Origin: Bacillota bacterium
GTDB taxonomy: Bacteria; Bacillota; Clostridia; Peptostreptococcales; Anaerovoracaceae
Reading direction: 5' to 3'
Assembly: GCA_017437745.1 (NCBI GenBank)
Contig: JAFRYI010000004.1
Span: forward strand, 1-42,275
Length of the DNA stretch: 42,275 nucleotides
Program-made: the position numbers and the translations under genes
Shown here: piece by piece, positions 9,125 to 17,310 of the stretch
How the letters are laid out: every line of letters starts with the position of its first letter
Position numbering within the stretch: position 1 is the stretch's first letter
Notes under the pieces: generated by a model
Databases searched by the model: none
Seen by the model: the letters and a program-made list of their open reading frames with translations, nothing else
What the model was told of the DNA's origin: nothing

Positions 9125-10450
9125 CTACTGCTCCTTTTCGGAACGGTTGCGGAACACGAACTTTATGGAAGTTCCGGCGAATCCGTAACCTTCGCGTATC
9201 TTGTTCTCCAGGTAGCGCGCGTACGAGAAATGCATGAGGTTCCTGTCGTTTACGGAGAACGCGAACAGCGGCGGTTTGATGCCTATCTGGGAAGCGTAGT
9301 AGATCTTCAGCCGCTTGCCCTTGTCCACAGGCGTGGGGTTCATCATTACGGCGTCGGATATAAGGCTGTTGAGCTGGCCGGTTCCGACCCTCATCGCGCG
9401 GTTCTCGGCTACGGATCTTGCGGCGTCTATGACCGGAAGGAGCCTCTGGCCTTTTACAGCCGACGTGAACATTACAGGCGCGTAGCTCATGAACTGCAGT
9501 TCGCCCTTTATCTTGCGCTCCATGTCGCGCATTGTGTTGGTCTCTTTCGCGACCAGATCCCACTTGTTTACGACCACTATTATGCCCTTGCCGGCTTCAT
9601 GCGCCATGCCGGCGATGCGCTTGTCCTGTTCGGCAAGCCCCTCCTGAGCGTCTATGACGAGCAGCGCTACGTCGCAGCGCTCTATCGCGGCCATGGCGCG
9701 TATGACGGAGAACTTCTCAACCTCGTCCGTCACCTTCGTACGGCGGCGTATGCCCGCCGTATCGATCAGGATGAACTTCTGACCGTCCTTTTCGAAAGGC
9801 GTGTCTATGGAATCGCGGGTGGTACCGGCGATCTCCGAAACGATGACCCTTTCCTCGCCCAGGAAAGCGTTGACAAGCGAAGACTTTCCAACGTTCGGGC
9901 GTCCGATGATGGCTATCTTTATGTCGTCTTCGTCGTCTTCCTCGAAGGCTGATGCGGGGATCTTTTCTATGATCGCGTCCAGAACGTCGCCCAGACCCAG
10001 CTGATTGGTAGAAGATATCGCGAAAGGCTCTCCGAGACCAAGCTCGTAGAAGTCGTAGAAATCATCCGGCATCTTCCGGCTGTCTATCTTATTGGCGACC
10101 AGTATTACGTCCTTGTTCTTGCGGCGCAGCATGTCTCCGACCTCGCGGTCGGCCGCCGTAACGCCTCCGCGTCCGTCCACCATGAATACGATGACGTCCG
10201 CCATGTCCATTGCGAGCTCCGCCTGCGCGCGCATCTGCGACGGGATGATCTCCTTGTTCTCAGGCTCTATTCCGCCGGTGTCGATGAGCAGGAAACGCTT
10301 GCCGACCCACTCCGCCTCCGCCATGATGCGGTCGCGCGTAACACCGGGGGTATCCTCCACTATGGATATCCTGGATCCGACTATCTTGTTGAAAAACGTT
10401 GATTTGCCTACGTTTGGCCTTCCGACCACGGCAACTATCGGTAAACTCAT
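9125..10450 (-). CDS. der: Ribosome-associated GTPase Der (EngA)
   Basis: Der is an essential double-GTPase needed for 50S subunit maturation. The 441 residues contain two G domains, each with a GRPNVGKS P-loop (at ~10 and ~184), DTPG/DTAG switch II and NKxD specificity motifs (NKID, NKWD). A C-terminal KH-like domain follows (FSYARYLENKIREGYGF). The linker between G domains is acidic (EEDDEDD). AAGGA precedes the ATG by about 8 bases. It is the first gene of the minus-strand run and starts from the promoter at 10579. Confidence 0.98.
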   Translation of the reverse strand: MSLPIVAVVGRPNVGKSTFFNKIVGSRISIVEDTPGVTRDRIMAEAEWVGKRFLLIDTGGIEPENKEIIPSQMRAQAELAMDMADVIVFMVDGRGGVTAADREVGDMLRRKNKDVILVANKIDSRKMPDDFYDFYELGLGEPFAISSTNQLGLGDVLDAIIEKIPASAFEEDDEDDIKIAIIGRPNVGKSSLVNAFLGEERVIVSEIAGTTRDSIDTPFEKDGQKFILIDTAGIRRRTKVTDEVEKFSVIRAMAAIERCDVALLVIDAQEGLAEQDKRIAGMAHEAGKGIIVVVNKWDLVAKETNTMRDMERKIKGELQFMSYAPVMFTSAVKGQRLLPVIDAARSVAENRAMRVGTGQLNSLISDAVMMNPTPVDKGKRLKIYYASQIGIKPPLFAFSVNDRNLMHFSYARYLENKIREGYGFAGTSIKFVFRNRSEKEQ

Positions 10451-10578
10451 GATACGTTCCTTATTGTGAATCGTTTGATGCCGACGGCCTCCGGATCCTT
10501 CGGACGAGCGATTGATGCCCAGCGAAAAGCCGGGAAGCGCGCACTGAAAAAAACACCCGGAGACTGACGAGTTAAAAC

Positions 10579-10611
10579 ATTATACCACACGAAAAGCGAT
10601 TGTGGTATACT
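10579..10611. promoter_or_regulatory. Palindromic divergent promoter between der and trkA
   Basis: The arms TATACCACA (10581-10589) and TGTGGTATA (10601-10609) form a perfect 9-bp inverted repeat around an 11-base spacer. Each arm is part of an extended -10: TGGTATAAT on the minus strand (10587-10579, for der) and TGTGGTATACT on the plus strand (-10 at 10606-10611, for trkA). Neither has a recognisable -35. The der leader would be ~120 bases and the trkA leader ~30. A repressor bound to the palindrome would shut both promoters. Divergent polymerases may also exclude each other. Confidence 0.6.
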
Positions 10612-10647
10612 ATGATATTATAGTTCTTGACATCAGGAGGACACAGC

Positions 10648-12009
10648 ATGAAGGTCGCGATCGTAGGAGCCGGAAAACTCGGAACCGCAATAGCCGAGGC
10701 AATGATCAAAGGCAGCAACGACATAACCGTAATGGATACCAACGAGGAAAGGATACAGGCCATAAACCAGAGTCTGGACCTCTTCACCGTCAACGCGGAC
10801 GCAAAGCAGACGGAATCTCTCAGGGAAATGGGCATAGGCAATTACGACCTGCTCATATCCGCGACGGACAACGACGAAAAGAACATAGTCATCTGCGCGT
10901 TCGCCAAAAAGCTCGGATGCAAGACGGTAATAGCCAGAGTCCGCGAGCCGGAGCATCTGGACCAGCTGGACTTCATCCGCGAGAACATGGGAATAGATCA
11001 CATAATCAATCCGGACAAGGACTGCGCGGATGTCATCTTCAATTACATCACGCAGCAGTACGCCCTCTCCGGCGGCCGCCTCAGCAAGGACGGCGTAGGA
11101 GTTCTGGAGTTCGAAGCCGGCAGCATATCCGGCGTAGCGGGCAACCTACTAAAGGACGTTAAGCTGCCCGAGAGCGGTCTTCTGATAGCAGCCATCTCCA
11201 GACAAGGCAAGATAATAATCCCTAATGGCTCCACCCAGATATTCGCCGACGACGTGATCTACGCCATCGGTCTTCAGGCTTCGGTCGACGCTTTGGAAAA
11301 GCATGTCAAACAGGCGCGCGAAGAGAAAAAGATCAGCCGCGTTATGATCGCGGGCGGCGGAAACACCGGCTACTTCCTTGCAAGGGAGCTTGTGGAATAC
11401 GGCGCTTCCGTAAAGATTATCGAACTGGATAAGGAGCGCTGCGAGTATCTTTCCGCGGAGCTGGACAGAGTGCTCGTGCTCAACGCGGACGCTACGGATA
11501 CCGCGGTCCTCCGCGAAGAGAATCTGGCCTACATGGACGCGTTCGTCTCCCTCACCGGTTTCGACGAGGAGAACCTGCTGCTGTCCCTCATCGCCAAGCA
11601 GTGCGGTGTGGAAAAGATAGTCGCAAAGACCAGCCGCAAGAGCTACGAATCGCTGATAGAGAACCTGGGCGACATCATGATAATCAACCCGCTGAACATC
11701 AGCGCCACCGAGATTCTCCACAAGATCCGCAAGGAAGGCGTGGTGCTGTTCTCCAAGGTCATAAACGGCCAGGCGGAGTTCAGGGAGATAATGGCGGAGA
11801 AGAACATGCTCATAACTTCCAAGACTCTGCTGGATCTGGACATTCCTGACGGCGTGCTTCTGGCTGCCGTGGAAAGGAACGGAGAGACCTTCATTCCCAA
11901 CGGATCCACAAAGATACAGGAAGGCGACAAGGTCCTGATCCTGTCGCTTCTGTCCGCCTCCGGCGCGCTGGAGAACCTGCTCTCGAAAGGAAAGTCCACC
12001 ATCCTGTAA
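10648..12009 (+). CDS. trkA: Trk system potassium uptake regulatory protein TrkA
   Basis: TrkA is the cytosolic ring that binds NAD(H) or nucleotides and gates TrkH. The 453 residues hold two RCK units, each with a Rossmann TrkA_N part (VGAGKLGTAIAEAM near the start; AGGGNTGYFLARELVEYG near 235) and a TrkA_C part (ending FADDVIYAIG and QEGDKVLILSL). The start is the ATG at 10648, with AGGAGG 6 bases upstream. An in-frame TTG at 10627 lies before this ribosome site and is not used. The double RCK length is typical of TrkA rather than single-RCK KtrA. trkH starts 9 bp downstream. Confidence 0.95.
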   Translation: MKVAIVGAGKLGTAIAEAMIKGSNDITVMDTNEERIQAINQSLDLFTVNADAKQTESLREMGIGNYDLLISATDNDEKNIVICAFAKKLGCKTVIARVREPEHLDQLDFIRENMGIDHIINPDKDCADVIFNYITQQYALSGGRLSKDGVGVLEFEAGSISGVAGNLLKDVKLPESGLLIAAISRQGKIIIPNGSTQIFADDVIYAIGLQASVDALEKHVKQAREEKKISRVMIAGGGNTGYFLARELVEYGASVKIIELDKERCEYLSAELDRVLVLNADATDTAVLREENLAYMDAFVSLTGFDEENLLLSLIAKQCGVEKIVAKTSRKSYESLIENLGDIMIINPLNISATEILHKIRKEGVVLFSKVINGQAEFREIMAEKNMLITSKTLLDLDIPDGVLLAAVERNGETFIPNGSTKIQEGDKVLILSLLSASGALENLLSKGKSTIL

Positions 12010-12018
12010 AGTTCTGAC

Positions 12019-13485
12019 ATGATCCTGAACAAAAGGCCCGTAATTAAAGTACTGATGGCTGTAATGGCGCTCGTGGGAGCCGCCATGCTTATCCCTGCCG
12101 TCGTAGCGCTGATCTACAAGGAGACCAACGTCTTCCTGAGTTTTATAGTGTGCGCGGTACCGATGATAGCCGTCGGACTTATAGTTATTAAGGTCCTTCC
12201 GCCGGGCGACAACAACACCCTCAAGATGCGGGACGGATTCTTCATAGTTGCCATGGCGTGGACCGGAATGTCCGCGCTGGGCGCCCTTCCTTTCGTGATT
12301 TCCGGCGCGATACCGCACTTCATAGACGCGTTCTTCGAGACAGCGTCCGGCTTCTCCACAACCGGATCCACGATAGTCGGAAACATAGAAGCCCTGCCTT
12401 ACGGCATACTCTTCTGGAGGAGCTTCACCCACTGGCTGGGCGGCATGGGCGTACTTGTGCTTACGATAGCCATCCTTCCGATGCTTGGCATAGGCGGCGC
12501 AAAGATAATGCGCGCCGAGACCACTGGCCCTACCATGGACAAGATCTCCGGCACGATAAACGATTCCGCGAGAAAACTCTATACGATCTACATCGGAGTT
12601 ACAGTAGTCGAGATCATATTCCTGATGTTCGGCGGACTCAACTTCTTCGAAGCGTCCACGCACACCTTCGGAACTGTGGGCACCGGAGGACTTTCCACGC
12701 ACAGCGAAAGCATAGCCGCGTTCGGGAGCGTCTACGTGGAGATGGTGATAGCCGTCTTCATGCTGATGGCCGGCATCAACTTCAATCTGTACCATTACTT
12801 GTTCACCGGAAAGCCCGGAATAATGCTGAAAGACCCGGAATTCCGGACATATCTGGGGATCATATTCGGATCCACGGCTTTCATAAGCCTCATGCTGCTC
12901 GTAAAGAACATCTACGGCAGCGTAGGACAAGCGCTGCGCTACGCGTTCTTCCAGGTGGTATCCATCATTACTACCACAGGATACGGCACGGCGGACTTCG
13001 ACACATGGCCCATCCCCTGCCGCATGCTGATATTCCTGCTTATGATAGTCGGCGGATGCGCTTCGTCCACGGGCGGCGGCGCGAAGGTCATAAGGATAAT
13101 GCTTACCTTTAAGCTGATAAGGCGCGGCGCGCAGACAAGGCTGCATTCCAGCGCCGTAAGGCCCATAAAGCTGGGCGGCAAGAACGTGGACGAAGACACG
13201 CTCTCCAACGTCAAGTCTTTCATGATACTGTATCTGATGACCATGCTCATCGGCACCGTGATAGTAAGTCTGGACGGCTACGACCTGGTAACGTCCCTGA
13301 GCGCAGTAGTCGCGACGGTAAGCAACATCGGACCAGGATTCAACCTTATCGGCCCCAGCTGCAACTTCATCCTGTTCTCGTATCCGATCAAACTCCTGCT
13401 GTCCATGTTCATGATAGCCGGAAGACTTGAATTATACACAATTTACATTATGTTTACTCGTGTATTCTGGAAGGGAAATAAGTAA
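12019..13485 (+). CDS. trkH: Potassium uptake channel subunit TrkH (first copy)
   Basis: This is the pore subunit for potassium uptake, working with TrkA. The 488 residues are full TrkH length, with an extra N-terminal pair of membrane helices before the four pore repeats. The selectivity-filter glycines are all in place: STTGST (113-118), GTVGTGG (218-224), TTTGYG (318-323) and SNIGPG (425-430). No clear Shine-Dalgarno is seen before the ATG at 12019. It is 9 bp from trkA, so reinitiation is likely. The stop overlaps the next start by one base (TAATG). Confidence 0.94.
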   Translation: MILNKRPVIKVLMAVMALVGAAMLIPAVVALIYKETNVFLSFIVCAVPMIAVGLIVIKVLPPGDNNTLKMRDGFFIVAMAWTGMSALGALPFVISGAIPHFIDAFFETASGFSTTGSTIVGNIEALPYGILFWRSFTHWLGGMGVLVLTIAILPMLGIGGAKIMRAETTGPTMDKISGTINDSARKLYTIYIGVTVVEIIFLMFGGLNFFEASTHTFGTVGTGGLSTHSESIAAFGSVYVEMVIAVFMLMAGINFNLYHYLFTGKPGIMLKDPEFRTYLGIIFGSTAFISLMLLVKNIYGSVGQALRYAFFQVVSIITTTGYGTADFDTWPIPCRMLIFLLMIVGGCASSTGGGAKVIRIMLTFKLIRRGAQTRLHSSAVRPIKLGGKNVDEDTLSNVKSFMILYLMTMLIGTVIVSLDGYDLVTSLSAVVATVSNIGPGFNLIGPSCNFILFSYPIKLLLSMFMIAGRLELYTIYIMFTRVFWKGNK

Positions 13486-14732
13486 TGGAAAGCCTCTCCA
13501 AGCGCAGCAGAATAATGAGCGCAAGGCGCGTGATGGTCTATTCCGCGCTGGCTTTTCTTGTGCTTTCCCTTATCAGCACCGCGGTGTATTACTTCAGCGG
13601 ATACGTAACGGATCCGGCCAGAGCCTTTTTCGAGAGCGTTTCCGCTTTCAGCACCACCGGTCTTTCCGTCTTCCCCAGACCTTCCGATCTTCCAGAATGG
13701 CTGCGTCTGTTCCGTGCGGCTTGCCAGTGGATAGGAGGCGGAATGTCGCTAGCTGTCCTTGCTCTTATAATGAGCTCCCCCGCCGGAGATTCCATGGCCG
13801 GAGAGACGCCGGAGACCTATTACCGTTTCGGCAGAAGCTTCCGGACCGCGTTCAGAAGACTCGTGCTCGTCTATCTGTCTCTTACGGCGGCGCTGATACT
13901 CCTTCTTATCGCGACTAAACTCAGCTTCGCCGACGCCTTGAACGTAGCGTTCGCCACGGTATCCACCGGAGGAATGTCCCCCGGTCCCGTGCTTACAAGC
14001 GGCCTATCCGAGACCGTGGTAATGCTGTTCATGCTGCTTACGTCGATAAGCTACCCGCTCTATTACTACGCCGTCCGCAAACGTTCCAAGAAGCTGGAAA
14101 AGAATACGGAAGTCACCATCTATCTTGGCTTGATCATCGCATTCTGCGTTCTTGTTAGCGCAAGCCTCGTTCTTTCCGGAACCTACAGCTTCCGCGAGTC
14201 CGTGGAGCTCGGATGCTTCCAGACTGTCTCCAACTTCAGCACCACCGGATTCGCGCTCGACGACATAAGCGGCTGGCCGTCCTTCGCGCAGGCGCTGCTC
14301 GCGATCGCTTCGTTCGTGGGAGGCAGCAGTTTCTCGCTGGCAAGCGGCATAAAGGTCGCAAGGATGATAGTCATCGTAAAGATACTGTCCAGATCCTTCG
14401 TCGTAAGACTGCACCCGAAAGCGATAGTATCCACAAAGCTGAACTCCGTGCAGGTGCCCAGGAAGATGGCCGCTCAGATGTCCACTTTCCTGCTTACGTT
14501 CTTCCTGTTCTTCGCGGCCGGTTCGTTCATAATAAGCTTCGACGCGCCGGACCTGCAGAGCTCGCTCGCGCTTTGCGCGTCATCGCTCACAAACACCGGA
14601 AACGGTTTCAGCTTCCCGTCCTTCATAGGAACGCTGAACGATTTTACGCTTATCATAATGTCGCTGCTGATGCTAATCGGCCGCATGGAACTGTACGCGC
14701 TGCTGATACCGGCGTCCGGAAGCAGCAGCTAG
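13485..14732 (+). CDS. Second, shorter TrkH/KtrB-family potassium channel subunit
   Basis: A 415-residue paralogue of the preceding TrkH that lacks the N-terminal helix pair, so its architecture is closer to KtrB. Filter regions are recognisable but divergent: FSTTGL (55-60), ATVSTGG (157-163), FSTTGF (251-256) and LTNTGNG (348-354). Each keeps its glycine. GGAS-type loop features seen in the first copy (QWIGGGMS, RMELY near the end) are shared. The start overlaps the trkH stop by one base, giving tight coupling. TrkH/KtrB proteins act as dimers, so this could form a heterodimer with the first copy or a separate homodimer using the same TrkA ring. Ion preference (K or Na) cannot be read reliably. 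Confidence 0.88.
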   Translation: MESLSKRSRIMSARRVMVYSALAFLVLSLISTAVYYFSGYVTDPARAFFESVSAFSTTGLSVFPRPSDLPEWLRLFRAACQWIGGGMSLAVLALIMSSPAGDSMAGETPETYYRFGRSFRTAFRRLVLVYLSLTAALILLLIATKLSFADALNVAFATVSTGGMSPGPVLTSGLSETVVMLFMLLTSISYPLYYYAVRKRSKKLEKNTEVTIYLGLIIAFCVLVSASLVLSGTYSFRESVELGCFQTVSNFSTTGFALDDISGWPSFAQALLAIASFVGGSSFSLASGIKVARMIVIVKILSRSFVVRLHPKAIVSTKLNSVQVPRKMAAQMSTFLLTFFLFFAAGSFIISFDAPDLQSSLALCASSLTNTGNGFSFPSFIGTLNDFTLIIMSLLMLIGRMELYALLIPASGSSS

Positions 14733-14790
14733 ACTCTGACCATATCCATACGTTCCGATCTCGCAGCTGTTTCTGAAAGGAGATCCCGAC

Positions 14791-15417
14791 ATGACAGACA
14801 AAAACACCGTGTCCGCAGACAGGACTTTGTTTAAGGACGCAGGCGAAAAGTATCACTGGGTATACGAAGTGCCGATGGGTAAAAGCTTCTTCCTGCTTTT
14901 CGAAGTATGGAGAGTGCTTGGAATTGCGGCCGGAATCGTGATCGTGCTTATGGCTCTGATGAATCTTTTCTCGCACAACGGATGGAAAGGACTTCTCTTC
15001 TCCGCAGAGATGGGAATACTTGTGCTGGCGATACTGATGGTCATCTCCATCCCCGCTTACTGGATAGTCACCAAAGCAAACAACGGAAAATACACCGTCC
15101 TGTTCGACATGGACAAGGACGGCATAGATCATACTCAGGTCAAGACGGATAAGCAGCACGCGCTGGACGTACTGACCATACTCATAGGAGGTGCTTCCGG
15201 AAACTCCACCGCGGCAGGCGCGGGAATGCTCTCGGCATCCGGAGGCTCCCTGTATTCAAGATTCTCGAACGTCAGAAAGATAAAGGCTGTCCGCGGCAAG
15301 GACCTCATAAAACTGAACGGCAGGTTCCTGCGCAACCAGATCTATGTAGCGAAGGAAGACTTCGATTTCGTATATGACTACATAGTCGGACACTGCCCGA
15401 ACGCTAAGATCGTCTGA
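14791..15417 (+). CDS. Unknown membrane protein with two TM helices and a soluble C-terminal domain
   Basis: I do not recognise this family. The 208 residues begin with a soluble ~45-residue segment (HWVYEVPMGKSFFLLFE). Two membrane helices follow (~47-64 and ~76-92) with a short loop between (SHNGWKG). The ~110-residue cytosolic domain after them contains a Gly/Ser/Ala-rich stretch (GGASGNSTAAGAGMLSASGG) and a strand-rich part (FSNVRKIKAVRGKDLIKLNG...NQIYV). That layout resembles membrane-tethered PH-like domains, which is a guess. A strong ribosome site (AAAGGAGAT) precedes the ATG. It is 58 bp after the second trkH and probably in the same transcript. Its last 14 bases overlap the 3' end of the opposite-strand MocR-like gene. 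Confidence 0.8.
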   Translation: MTDKNTVSADRTLFKDAGEKYHWVYEVPMGKSFFLLFEVWRVLGIAAGIVIVLMALMNLFSHNGWKGLLFSAEMGILVLAILMVISIPAYWIVTKANNGKYTVLFDMDKDGIDHTQVKTDKQHALDVLTILIGGASGNSTAAGAGMLSASGGSLYSRFSNVRKIKAVRGKDLIKLNGRFLRNQIYVAKEDFDFVYDYIVGHCPNAKIV

Positions 15418-16486
15418 GCTTTCTCCTGACGCGGTTTATATGCCTTTCGAAATCACCCGCGGACAATAATTCCGCTAAAACCAGCTGATCCAGGGTCGGA
15501 ACGCTGCACGAGCAGAATCCGACCCTGTCTTTGTATACTTCGGTCAGAAGCTTAGGCAGCACCATGTAGGCTATCCTTATGCCAGGAGAGATCGTTATGG
15601 AGAAACTGTTGACGTAGATGACCCGTACGCCCCCGTCTATCTGGAACAGCGTTTCCTCCGGCTTGGACGACGGCGAGTACTCGGACTCGAAATCGTCCTC
15701 TATTATCCACGCTCCCCTTGTCCTGGCGTAGCTAAGGTATTCCCTTTTTTTGGAAGCGTCGGCGCTTATCCCGCTGGGATACGAACGGTAAGGCGTAATG
15801 TGCAGCACACCTGCCCCGCTCTTTTCAAGTTCCGAAGTGCGGATGCCGTTCCTGCCCAGCTTCAGCAGCTCCGTATGCGCGCCGTTGAGCTTGTATACCT
15901 GAAGTATCTTGCCGTATGACGGGTCTTCTATGCCGTAGCTTCTGTAGCGGCCGAGCATGTCTATTATCATTCCGTAGAGGTACTCTGCCCCGCTGCCTAT
16001 TACTATGCGGTCCGGCGTGACTTTAATTCCTCGGCTCCTGGCAAGATAGCCGGACAGAGCCTCCCTTAGCTCCTGGCAGCCCTGCCCCGGAGCCTTTACC
16101 AGCACAGCCTCCGCCTTTTCCGAAAGGATCCGGCGGACAGCCTTGGCGTAGACAGAAAAAGGAAACGGTTCGAATTCGGGAAGGACGAAAGGTTCGATGT
16201 CGGAAAGATCCTGGGGTTCGTAAACGTCGCCGGCCGAGGCTCTCCCTGTTCCGCCGAAAACGTCCGAGGGATCGTAACTTACGAAGTATCCGCTCCTTTC
16301 GCGGGGCGTCATGTAGCCCTCGTCCTCCAGAAGATCGTAAGCGTGCTGCACGGTTATGACGCTGACGCCGAAACGGTCTGCGGCGACCCTCTTGGACGGA
16401 AGTTTGGTTCCGGAGGGATAGACGCCCTCTATTATGTCGTTCTTAAGCTTTTCGTAGATGTTCAGATATTCAGGTGTTTTCTTCAT
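15404..16486 (-). CDS. MocR/GntR-type regulator with degenerate, shortened aminotransferase domain
   Basis: MocR proteins join a GntR winged helix to an aminotransferase-I fold that senses PLP or amino compounds. The start is taken at the ATG at 16486 (GGAG close upstream) rather than an in-frame GTG at 16513. Residues 1-70 are the GntR domain (LPSKRVAADRFGVSVITVQH). Residues ~110-360 are the aminotransferase fold (IGSGAEYLYGM, EDDFESEY at 263-270). Two oddities: where the family has FSKTLSP, this protein has FSITIS, so the PLP-anchoring lysine is isoleucine (residue 297, codon ATA). The protein also stops at 360 residues, just where the C-terminal small domain should begin (HINRVRRKLRRS). 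It diverges from an ECF S component, so it may control vitamin uptake. It could be a ligand-binding but non-covalent sensor, or a decaying gene. Confidence 0.85.
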   Translation of the reverse strand: MKKTPEYLNIYEKLKNDIIEGVYPSGTKLPSKRVAADRFGVSVITVQHAYDLLEDEGYMTPRERSGYFVSYDPSDVFGGTGRASAGDVYEPQDLSDIEPFVLPEFEPFPFSVYAKAVRRILSEKAEAVLVKAPGQGCQELREALSGYLARSRGIKVTPDRIVIGSGAEYLYGMIIDMLGRYRSYGIEDPSYGKILQVYKLNGAHTELLKLGRNGIRTSELEKSGAGVLHITPYRSYPSGISADASKKREYLSYARTRGAWIIEDDFESEYSPSSKPEETLFQIDGGVRVIYVNSFSITISPGIRIAYMVLPKLLTEVYKDRVGFCSCSVPTLDQLVLAELLSAGDFERHINRVRRKLRRS

Positions 16487-16552
16487 CGCTCGCTCCGTTC
16501 CGTCTGACAACACATCTGGTTATATAAAAATCTTCCGTTCTGATAGTTTTAA

Positions 16553-16558
16553 TATAAT
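16553..16558 (+). promoter_or_regulatory. Candidate -10 for the ECF S-component gene
   Basis: A perfect TATAAT lies 85 bases before the ATG at 16643, with no convincing -35. The intergenic region to the divergent regulator (16487-16642) is AT-rich around here and is the natural place for regulator binding. No clear direct repeats of the MocR type were found by eye. Confidence 0.35.
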
Positions 16559-16642
16559 CAAGTTTAATTTACACTAACAGCAATATTTCCGCAAGAGCTT
16601 TTTCGGACCGGCAGGATCCGCTGAAAGCGCAAGGAGGCAGCC

Positions 16643-17212
16643 ATGAGCAACAATCCCAACGACAACAAGACTTTCCGCATAGTGTTCATAGGAGTAATGA
16701 CGGCGATCGTATTCGTCATAACTTACCTGAGGATACCGTTCTTCGGTTCCAAGCTCAGCCTGGGCAACGTTTTCTGTCTGCTTTCCGGACTGCTGTTCGG
16801 GCCTGTCGCCGGCGGTCTTTCCGCGGGACTTGGTTCCGGGATCTACGATCTAGTCGGCGGATACGACTTCATACAGGCGCTCATCACCTTCGTGTCCAAG
16901 TTCGCCATGGCCTGGATATGCGCCAGGATAGCCGGCACTTACAAAACGGACAAGGCCGACAGCAACGTAAGGATCATTACGGGAAGCGTCGTCGGCGCGC
17001 TCAGCTACGTTGCGCTGTACATGCTCAAGACCTTCGTCTACCAGAGATTCGTCTACGGCAACCCGCTGGACGGAGCGCTTGCTGTAATGGCATCCAAACT
17101 GCCCGCTTCGCTGATAAACGCGGTATGCGCGTTCATCCTGGCCCCCATCCTCTATAAAGCGATCGCTCCCATACTCAACAAGAACGGCTCGCTGAACAAA
17201 GTCAGAGCATAG
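16643..17212 (+). CDS. ECF transporter S component (substrate-binding membrane subunit)
   Basis: A 189-residue integral membrane protein with about six helices and the hallmarks of energy-coupling-factor S components of the riboflavin/pyridoxine-like group: YLRIPFFGSKLSLGNVFCLL, then GLLFGPVAGGLSAGLGSGIYDLVGG, and a long helix with Lys/Arg caps (FVSKFAMAWICARIAG). S components bind a vitamin or precursor and dock on a shared EcfA-EcfT module. No ATPase or T-component gene is in the window, so it relies on a module elsewhere. AAGGAGG precedes the ATG. Divergence from a MocR-type gene hints at a B6 compound, but the substrate is not shown by the sequence. Confidence 0.85.
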   Translation: MSNNPNDNKTFRIVFIGVMTAIVFVITYLRIPFFGSKLSLGNVFCLLSGLLFGPVAGGLSAGLGSGIYDLVGGYDFIQALITFVSKFAMAWICARIAGTYKTDKADSNVRIITGSVVGALSYVALYMLKTFVYQRFVYGNPLDGALAVMASKLPASLINAVCAFILAPILYKAIAPILNKNGSLNKVRA

Positions 17213-17239
17213 TCCGCGAAACTCCGTACTGTTAAAGAC

Positions 17240-17276
17240 CGCCCGATTCTGCTATAATGATTCGGGCGTTTTTATT
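17240..17276 (+). terminator. Terminator after the ECF gene, with the next promoter's -10 in its loop
   Basis: The stem CGCCCGA (17240-17246) / TCGGGCG (17262-17268) is followed by TTTTTATT (17269-17276), a standard intrinsic terminator 27 bp after the ECF stop. The 15-base loop contains TGCTATAAT, the extended -10 used for mnmA. Terminator and promoter therefore share the same DNA. Confidence 0.75.
17250..17258 (+). promoter_or_regulatory. mnmA: Extended -10 promoter for mnmA
   Basis: TGCTATAAT is a consensus extended -10. A weak TGTTAA sits 17 bases upstream of the hexamer. The predicted start point (~17265) lies downstream of the ATG at 17257, which rules out that ATG as the mnmA start and supports the one at 17311. 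Confidence 0.65.
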
Positions 17277-17310
17277 GCGCCGAACTTATAACTGGACTCT
17301 GTCGAACGGC

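Noticed and set aside
11149-13146. A 665-codon open frame on the minus strand
   Set aside because: It is antisense to trkA and trkH, both clear genes. The product is His/Arg/Tyr-rich with no domain. A codon-bias shadow.
15404-16486. MocR-like gene as a plain pseudogene
   Set aside because: The frame is intact over 360 codons with a good ribosome site and a well-conserved DNA-binding domain. Loss of Lys and of the C-terminus is recorded as unusual instead.
17257-17310. Earlier ATG for mnmA
   Set aside because: It overlaps the -10 hexamer (TATAATG) and the terminator loop. Homology begins at the ATG at 17311.
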